A stretch of 5,905 nt of DNA from contig JAKAGN010000193.1 of assembly GCA_021815525.1 (NCBI GenBank), forward strand, positions 1-5,905, in the 5' to 3' direction. This DNA comes from Deltaproteobacteria bacterium. GTDB lineage: Bacteria > Desulfobacterota > Desulfobacteria > Desulfobacterales > Desulfatibacillaceae. A program made the translations under genes and the position numbers. Below are positions 1 to 4,340 of the stretch, piece after piece. Each line of letters starts with the position of its first letter. Within the stretch, counting starts at the first letter, position 1. The notes under the pieces are model-generated. The model was given only the letters and a program-made list of their open reading frames with translations, searched no databases and was not told where the DNA came from.

Positions 1-67
1 CTTCATCCGGGCCTCCTGCGTTGCGCTCGCCTCGGAATATGTACAATATTCCTCGGTCGCGCGCCTT
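1..67 (-). repeat. Palindromic intergenic repeat, copy A (cut by the window edge)
   Basis: A perfect 7-bp inverted repeat lies at 34-52: GGAATAT, loop GTACA, ATATTCC. Read on the minus strand, the block AAGGCGCGCGA (57-67) comes first, then GAGGAA and the core TATTGTACATA. The same order of blocks occurs on the plus strand in copy B (1911-1949). After the core, both copies also share an AGC(A/G)CAACGC block and a CGGAT block. The outer arm on the low-coordinate side is not visible, so the element continues beyond the window. It lies downstream of the cyclase gene. No insertion-sequence gene is associated with it. Confidence 0.6.
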
Positions 68-145
68 GGGGGCCCGGCGAATCCGCAAGCTCGGTGCCAC
101 AAGCTTTTTTTGGAAACAGCCCCTAATAGGGAGCGCCGCCGGGCG

Positions 146-1612
146 TCAAGGAGAGGAGGCCCTCACCCGCACCGTCACGGTCACCGCAGGGGCCTTGCCG
201 CCGGGGAAGCGGATGTCGGCCGGGACCTGGAGGGGCGGCGAGAAGGCCGTGGTCTCGGAAACCGTGGAGTGGTCCACGGGGATGAGGGAGATGTCCACGG
301 GTTCGGTGAAAATCTTGAGCCGCTTCTTGCCCTTGCGGGGGGCGAGGACGGTGATCTCCCGGGGGCTGGGGGTCACGGAAACGAGGCTCACGCCGCGGGG
401 CGTCTTGCCCACCACGTTGACCTCCACGGGCACCCGGGTTGGCCTTAGGCGATAGGCGGAAAACTCCAGGCTCCCGGGCTTGACGGACTCCACGGTGAGG
501 CTAGCAGGAAGCCTCATGAGGCCTTTTCCCAGCACCACGTCCTGCTCGCCCTCCTCGATTCCGGCAAGGTCCACGGAAATCTTCAAGGCGTTCGGGTCGA
601 GGATCTGGAAAGCCTGGCGGGGCCCGGAAAGATAGACGTGGGCCTCGGTGGCGGTGGCCGACTCTATGACCCAGTCGGAGGCCAGGTTGCGGTACTCGAT
701 GGGAAAGATGAACTCCCGGCGGATCATGTCGCTCTGGAGGCCGAAGGAGAGCCACAGGATCACGGAAATGGCGAGCGCCGCGGCCTTGGCCCGGAAGTTG
801 GACTGGAACCAGCCCAGAACCCGGCGCTTTTTCCGGACCGGCGTGAGGGCCGCGTAATAGGCCTCCAGGATGTCGGAAAGGGAGTTGGGGTCCTCCAGGC
901 GCTCGATGCGCTCGTCCCGGGCCACGGAGATTGCGCCCCGCTCCTCGGAAACCACCACGCAAAGCGCGTCGGAAACCTCCGAAAGGCCCAGGGCCGCCGT
1001 GTGCCGAAGGCCCATGAGGCCGAACTCCCGCGCCCGGCCCGAAAGGGGCAGCTGGCAGGCGAAGCGGCTTATGCGGCCGTCCTCCACCACCACCGCCCCG
1101 TCGTGCCCCACCGAGTGGGGGTCGAAGATGCTCTCCAGGACGGCCTCGGAAAGCTCCCCGGAAAGGGGGACGCCGCCCGAGAGGTGGCGGTCTATGGGGT
1201 CCCGGCCGGAGATCACGATGAGCGCCCCGGTCCTTTTTTGGGCCAGGCGCGCCGCGGTCTGGCAGATGATCTCGATCTCCCTGGAGCGGCCCTCCTTTTT
1301 CCGGGAGTCGGTGAAGCCTTTCCACGTGGCCAGGCGCTCGAAAAAGCGGCGTATCTCCTCCTGGAAGATGACCACGAGCGCCACCATGAGGACGGCGAAA
1401 AAGCCCTGCAGCACCAGGGCCGTCAGGTACATCTGGAAATAGCGGGCCGCCATGTAGATGACGCCCAAAAACGCGATGCCCAAAAGCACGAAGCGGGACG
1501 CCGCCACTGAAAACCACATCCAAAGGGCGTAGATGAAGATGGAGATGAATATGATGTCGAAAAAATCCTGGACCCGGAAGCTTCGGAAGACGCTTGTCAC
1601 AAGCTCGATCAT
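146..1612 (-). CDS. Membrane diadenylate cyclase (CdaA-type) fused to YbbR/CdaR domains
   Basis: This protein should convert two ATP to cyclic di-AMP at the inner face of the membrane. With the ATG at 1612 it has 488 residues. Three hydrophobic helices lie near 19-36, 40-57 and 63-83. A DisA_N/DAC domain follows at about 95-255, with the DGA motif at 171-173 (in HDGAVVV), RHT at 203-205 (in LRHTAALGLSE) and SEERG at 222-226. A fourth helix (about 274-292, ending in VILWLSFGL) leads into two YbbR-like beta units (about 295-385 and 389-485), probably outside the cytoplasm. In Bacillus these are separate proteins, CdaA and its regulator CdaR. An in-frame GTG at 1657 gives 503 residues but has no Shine-Dalgarno. 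The ATG has GGA six bases upstream and fits the usual CdaA N terminus better. The third residue of the usual RHR motif is T here. A strong terminator upstream separates it from groEL, so it needs its own promoter, which I could not place convincingly. Confidence 0.9.
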   Translation of the reverse strand: MIELVTSVFRSFRVQDFFDIIFISIFIYALWMWFSVAASRFVLLGIAFLGVIYMAARYFQMYLTALVLQGFFAVLMVALVVIFQEEIRRFFERLATWKGFTDSRKKEGRSREIEIICQTAARLAQKRTGALIVISGRDPIDRHLSGGVPLSGELSEAVLESIFDPHSVGHDGAVVVEDGRISRFACQLPLSGRAREFGLMGLRHTAALGLSEVSDALCVVVSEERGAISVARDERIERLEDPNSLSDILEAYYAALTPVRKKRRVLGWFQSNFRAKAAALAISVILWLSFGLQSDMIRREFIFPIEYRNLASDWVIESATATEAHVYLSGPRQAFQILDPNALKISVDLAGIEEGEQDVVLGKGLMRLPASLTVESVKPGSLEFSAYRLRPTRVPVEVNVVGKTPRGVSLVSVTPSPREITVLAPRKGKKRLKIFTEPVDISLIPVDHSTVSETTAFSPPLQVPADIRFPGGKAPAVTVTVRVRASSP

Positions 1613-1739
1613 GGAATATCCGTTTCCGGCCTGGAAAACCCCGGGCTTCAAGTTCACCTGTAAAACGATACTCGGCGCAGCCCCGGGTGAGTCATAGCAG
1701 ATTCACGGCGCGGGAAAAAGGGCTGATGCGCCTTCGCCC

Positions 1740-1773
1740 AAAAAAACCGCCCCGCCGGGGCTCCCGGCGGGGC
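1740..1773 (-). terminator. Rho-independent terminator of groESL
   Basis: On the minus strand there is a perfect 11-bp G/C stem (GCCCCGCCGGG with its complement, arms 1763-1773 and 1749-1759) and a 3-nt loop. It is followed by GG and seven T (1748-1740). This is a textbook intrinsic terminator for leftward transcription. It lies about 230 bp after the groEL stop and about 130 bp before the ATG of the cyclase gene. It should therefore end the chaperonin mRNA and insulate the cyclase gene from heat-shock read-through. Confidence 0.88.
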
Positions 1774-1817
1774 AGCGACACAGGTTCATGGCCCTGTTCA
1801 AAAACCCAATTCCGGCG

Positions 1818-1847
1818 GGCCGTCCACAAGCGATGAGCCGCAAGGCG
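1818..1847 (+). repeat. Partial copy of the palindromic repeat (left end only)
   Basis: These 30 bases match 1886-1915 at 28 of 30 positions, including the block CACAAGCGATGAGCCGCAAG. The match ends abruptly at 1847/1915, and 1848-1885 is unrelated. Its first 15 bases (1818-1832) are perfectly complementary to 1989-2003. This is a better match to the right arm of copy B than the nearer left arm at 1886-1900 offers (13 of 15). It may be a relic of a nested insertion or a recombination between elements. Confidence 0.7.
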
Positions 1848-1885
1848 ACATTTTAAGCCCGCAATAATCCTGCTCGACCCGGACA

Positions 1886-2003
1886 GGCCGGTCACAAGCG
1901 ATGAGCCGCAAGGCGCGCGAGCGGCGCGCGAGGAAGCGTATTGTACATACGTGACGCAGCGCGCCGTGAAGCACAACGCCGCGGATCGCGCTTGTGGACG
2001 GCC
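1886..2003 (+). repeat. Palindromic intergenic repeat, copy B (most complete)
   Basis: The element has three nested inverted repeats. The outer arms are GGCCGGTCACAAGCG (1886-1900) and CGCTTGTGGACGGCC (1989-2003), complementary at 13 of 15 positions. The middle arms are CGGCGCGC (1922-1929) and GCGCGCCG (1959-1966), perfect. The inner arms are CGTAT and ATACG around TGTAC (1937-1951), perfect. The right arm ends three bases from the groEL stop codon. Transcribed from groEL, it would form a long branched hairpin in the 3' untranslated region, ahead of the terminator at 1740-1773. No protein-coding signal is seen in it. It resembles a REP/BIME element or a MITE, but I do not recognise a named family. 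Confidence 0.75.
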
Positions 2004-2006
2004 TGC

Positions 2007-3632
2007 CTAGTAGTCGTCCCCGTCTGTCTCCGAGGCATCCTCGCCCTTCTTTTTCTTGGGCGGGGCGTCGGAAATCGTGGCCTCGGTGGTGAGCATGAGC
2101 CCGGCCACGGACACGGCGTTCTGGAGGGCCGAGCGCACCACCTTGGCGGGGTCGATGACGCCCGCCGCGATCAGGTTCTCGAACTCGCCGGAAAGGGCGT
2201 TCAGGCCGAAGTCGTCCTTGCCCTCCTTGACCTTGTTCAGGACCACCGCGCCGTCCATGCCGGCGTTCCCGGCGATGCGCATCAAAGGCTCGATCATGGC
2301 GCTGGCGAGCACCTTCACGCCCTCGGCGTCCTCGCCCGCGAGCTTCACCTTGGAAAGCGCCGCGAGGCAGCGCACCAGGGCCACGCCGCCGCCGGGCACC
2401 ACGCCCTCCTCCACGGCGGCCTTGGTGGCGTTAAGCGCGTCCTCCACCCGGGCCTTCTTCTCCTTCATCTCCACCTCGGTGGCCGCGCCCATGCGGATGA
2501 CGGCCACGCCGCCCGCCAGCTTCGCAAGCCTCTCCTGGAGCTTCTCCTTGTCGTAGTCCGAGGTGGTCTCGGCGATCTGGGTCCTTATCTGGCGCACCCT
2601 CGCCTCGATGTCGGATTTCTTCCCGGCCCCGTCCACGATGGTGGTCTTGTCCTTGTCGATCTTTACGCTCTTGGCCCGGCCCATGTCCTCGAGGCCGATG
2701 TTTTCCAGCTTCACGCCCAGATCCTGGCTTATGACCTGCCCGCCGGTCAAGATGGCTATGTCCTCCAGCATGGCCTTGCGGCGGTCGCCGAAGCCGGGGG
2801 CCTTGACGGCCGCGGCCTTGAGGCTTCCCCGGAGGCGGTTCACCACCAGGGCCGCCAGGGCCTCGCCCTCCACGTCCTCGGCTATGATCAGAAGGGGCTT
2901 TCCCGAGCGGGCCGAGGCCTCCAGAACCGGCAGAAACTCCCGGAGCGAGCTAACCTTCTTGTCGTAGAGCAGGATGTAGGGGTCCTCGAGGACCGTCACC
3001 ATCTTGGTGGTGTCGGTGACGAAGTAGGGGGAGATGTAGCCGCGGTCGAACTGCATGCCCTCCACGAACTCGAGGGCCGTGTCCATGCTTTTGGCCTCCT
3101 CCACCGTGATGACGCCTTCCTTGCCCACCTTGTCCATGGCCTCGGAGATCAGCTCGCCGATGACCGGGTCGTTGTTGGCGGAGACCGTGGCCACCTGGGC
3201 GATGCCGGTCTTGCCGGCCACGGGCTTGGCTATGCCGGCCAGGGCCGACACCACGGCCTCGCAGCCCTTGTCCAGGCCGCGCTTCACGGCCATGGGGGAG
3301 ATGCCGGCGGCCACCCGTTTAAGGCCCTCACGATACACGGCGCGGGCCAGGACCGTGGCGGTGGTGGTGCCGTCGCCGGCCACGTCGGAGGTCTTGCTGG
3401 CCACCTCCTTCACCATGCGGGCGCCCATGTTGGCCAGCTTGTCGCTTAGCTCGATCTCCTTGGCCACCGACACGCCGTCCTTGGTTACGGTGGGGGCGCC
3501 GAAGCTCTTCTCCATGATGACGTTCCGGCCCTTGGGGCCCAGGGTAACCTCGACGCAGTCCGCGAGGGCGTTCACGCCCTTCAGGATCCTCTGCCGCGCC
3601 GCCATTCCGTACTCTATGCTCTTGGCCGCCAT
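2007..3632 (-). CDS. groEL: 60-kDa chaperonin GroEL
   Basis: ATP-driven chaperonin subunit of the cytoplasmic double-ring folding chamber, working with the GroES lid encoded just upstream. It is 541 residues and collinear with E. coli GroEL. The nucleotide-binding block LGPKGRNV lies near residue 31, GDGTTT has the ATPase aspartate D87, and D398 lies in RVEDAL. The apical segment DRGYISPYF is at 196-204 and GGGVAL at 414-419. The start has a strong Shine-Dalgarno (AAAGGAGG, six to seven bases before the ATG). It is separated from groES by 127 bp that contain a palindromic repeat, and its stop lies three bases from another. The C terminus is unusual: instead of a Gly-Gly-Met tail it ends in a lysine run and an acidic segment (PPKKKKGEDASETDGDDY). 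The fold and catalytic residues are intact, so it should be functional; it could be one of several GroEL paralogues. Confidence 0.98.
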   Translation of the reverse strand: MAAKSIEYGMAARQRILKGVNALADCVEVTLGPKGRNVIMEKSFGAPTVTKDGVSVAKEIELSDKLANMGARMVKEVASKTSDVAGDGTTTATVLARAVYREGLKRVAAGISPMAVKRGLDKGCEAVVSALAGIAKPVAGKTGIAQVATVSANNDPVIGELISEAMDKVGKEGVITVEEAKSMDTALEFVEGMQFDRGYISPYFVTDTTKMVTVLEDPYILLYDKKVSSLREFLPVLEASARSGKPLLIIAEDVEGEALAALVVNRLRGSLKAAAVKAPGFGDRRKAMLEDIAILTGGQVISQDLGVKLENIGLEDMGRAKSVKIDKDKTTIVDGAGKKSDIEARVRQIRTQIAETTSDYDKEKLQERLAKLAGGVAVIRMGAATEVEMKEKKARVEDALNATKAAVEEGVVPGGGVALVRCLAALSKVKLAGEDAEGVKVLASAMIEPLMRIAGNAGMDGAVVLNKVKEGKDDFGLNALSGEFENLIAAGVIDPAKVVRSALQNAVSVAGLMLTTEATISDAPPKKKKGEDASETDGDDY

Positions 3633-3656
3633 CTCACTCCTCCTTTTGACTTATTC

Positions 3657-3731
3657 GCCTGTCTAAAAACGCGAATTGCCGTGTCGCGCTTCGGTCTTGC
3701 GCTCCTTGCACTTCATCGTTTTTATCCAGGC
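3657..3731 (-). repeat. Palindromic intergenic repeat, copy C (short, between groES and groEL)
   Basis: Terminal inverted repeats GCCTGTCTAAAAACG (3657-3671) and CGTTTTTATCCAGGC (3717-3731) are complementary at 13 of 15 positions around a 45-base centre. Read on the minus strand, its first 36 bases align without gaps to 1886-1921 of copy B at about 25 of 36 positions. The shared blocks are CGATGA, GCAAGG and GCGC. The TGTACA core of copies A and B is missing, so this looks like a diverged or internally deleted member. An additional AGCCTG..GAAAAA block (3758-3741, minus strand) repeats its left end 26 bp upstream, echoing the doubled left end of copy B. It would be transcribed within the groESL mRNA. 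Confidence 0.6.
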
Positions 3732-3759
3732 TTAATATTGCGCCTTTTTCAACAGGCTA

Positions 3760-4047
3760 CTATTCCATGACGGCAAGGATGTCGCTCTCCTTCACGATGA
3801 CGTACTCCTCGCCCTCGATCTTGATGTCCGTGCCCGAGTAGCGGCCGAGGAGCACCTTGTCGCCCGCCTTCACCTCCAGCGGCAGGCGCTTGCCCTTCTC
3901 GCTCAGGCGCCCGGGCCCCACGGCCGCCACCACGCCCTTCCTGGGCTTTTCCTGGGCCGAATCGGGAATGATGATGCCGGAGGCGGTCCGGGTCTCGGAC
4001 TCGCTCCTCTTGACCAGAACCTGGTCGCTCATGGGTTTGAAATTCAT
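3760..4047 (-). CDS. groES: 10-kDa co-chaperonin GroES
   Basis: Heptameric lid of the GroEL chamber. It is 95 residues, the normal length for the family. The N-terminal strand reads FKPMSDQVLVKR. The mobile loop that docks on GroEL lies around 16-34 with the hydrophobic tripeptide III at 25-27. The roof hairpin region is about 44-57. The C-terminal half has the conserved KAGDKVLLGRYSGTDIKIEG block (60-79) and EEYVIVKESDILAV. The ATG at 4047 is preceded by AAAGGA with a six-base gap. An in-frame ATG at 4110 would add 21 residues that do not look like GroES and lacks support. It is the first gene of the groES-groEL operon. Confidence 0.97.
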   Translation of the reverse strand: MNFKPMSDQVLVKRSESETRTASGIIIPDSAQEKPRKGVVAAVGPGRLSEKGKRLPLEVKAGDKVLLGRYSGTDIKIEGEEYVIVKESDILAVME

Positions 4048-4049
4048 GG

Positions 4050-4111
4050 CTTGTCCTTTCCGGCCCGCGGTGAAGACCCGCGGCCGTCTTGCAAGACGTT
4101 TGGGAAACAAG
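4050..4111 (-). promoter_or_regulatory. Structured groES leader that may occlude the ribosome binding site
   Basis: Minus-strand leader RNA immediately before groES. It contains a perfect 14-base palindrome CGTCTTGCAAGACG (4085-4098) and a CCGCGG...CCGCGG hairpin (4078-4083 with 4065-4070, 7-nt loop). CUUGUUUCC (4111-4103) could pair with GGAAAGGACAAG (4061-4050), ten base pairs with a two-base bulge. That pairing covers the Shine-Dalgarno AAAGGA and encloses the other two hairpins. Such folding in a heat-shock leader suggests a possible RNA thermometer. No ROSE or fourU consensus is recognised, so the function is inference only. Confidence 0.25.
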
Positions 4112-4194
4112 GCGAAAACAACGGGAATAACGAAGATTTTTCACGGGATCGCACTTTTTGCCGACCCGTCCGCACCGGTCTTGTCGATCGTTAA

Positions 4195-4221
4195 AAATTG
4201 GCATGGTTTTCCGTTTGTCAA
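4195..4221 (-). promoter_or_regulatory. Probable groESL promoter
   Basis: On the minus strand TTGACA (4221-4216) is a perfect -35 hexamer. A good sigma-70 -10 is not present at 17 bases (ATTTTT). Thirteen bases after the -35, GCCAATTT (4202-4195) resembles the sigma-32 -10 (CCCCATNT), so a heat-shock promoter is possible. It leaves a leader of roughly 140 bases before the groES ATG. No CIRCE inverted repeat (TTAGCACTC...GAGTGCTAA) was found between the two divergent genes. Confidence 0.4.
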
Positions 4222-4240
4222 TGCCCGGCCGCCCCTTGTC

Positions 4241-4269
4241 TTGACAATTCCGCGCCGCGTTTCTATTAC
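4241..4269 (+). promoter_or_regulatory. Sigma-70-type promoter for the patatin-family lipase
   Basis: TTGACA (4241-4246) matches the -35 consensus exactly. A 17-base spacer precedes TATTAC (4264-4269), four of six to the -10 consensus. Transcription would start near 4276, about 65 bases before the lipase ATG. The -35 overlaps a 12-bp palindrome TTGTCTTGACAA (4236-4247) that could bind a regulator. It is back-to-back with the groESL -35, 19 bases apart. Confidence 0.6.
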
Positions 4270-4291
4270 CAGGGGAAGAGAAAATTTTTTC

Positions 4292-4320
4292 CAGGGCTGC
4301 CTGCAGGCGGATACAGCCTG
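4292..4320 (+). promoter_or_regulatory. Hairpin in the lipase leader
   Basis: CAGGGCTG (4292-4299) can pair with CAGCCTG (4314-4320), seven base pairs with one bulged G. A perfect palindrome GCCTGCAGGC (4299-4308) overlaps the loop. It lies between the predicted transcription start and the ribosome binding site GGGAG (4331-4335) and is preceded by AAAATTTTTT (4281-4290). No known riboswitch is recognised. Confidence 0.25.
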
Positions 4321-4340
4321 TTAGATTTGCGGGAGTTGTC

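Noticed and set aside
638..1510. Plus-strand open frame opposite the cyclase gene
   Set aside because: Antisense shadow rich in His, Gly and Ala with no family resemblance.
501..1523. Overlapping open frame within the cyclase gene in another frame
   Set aside because: The product is Pro/Gly/Arg-rich with no recognisable domain, typical of a frame shadow; the real frame has membrane helices and DAC motifs.
1692..1976. 94-codon minus-strand frame between groEL and the cyclase gene
   Set aside because: It is made of the repeat and the terminator sequence, with no family resemblance and no clear ribosome binding site.
1818..2003. CRISPR array
   Set aside because: There are only two direct copies of a 30-base block with one 38-base gap, and the block is an arm of a palindromic element; no regular array and no cas gene in view.
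1941..3449. Open frame of about 500 codons on the plus strand, antisense to groEL
   Set aside because: It is opposite a fully conserved groEL, has His/Gly/Leu-rich low-complexity composition with no domain, and begins inside a repeat. Long antisense frames are expected in GC-rich genes.
4048..4110. N-terminal 21-residue extension of GroES from an upstream ATG
   Set aside because: GroES has its normal length and a good ribosome binding site at the ATG at 4047; the extension lies in the structured leader and does not resemble GroES.
4048..4340. CIRCE element for HrcA control of groESL
   Set aside because: No TTAGCACTC or GAGTGCTAA, or a near match, is present in the divergent region.
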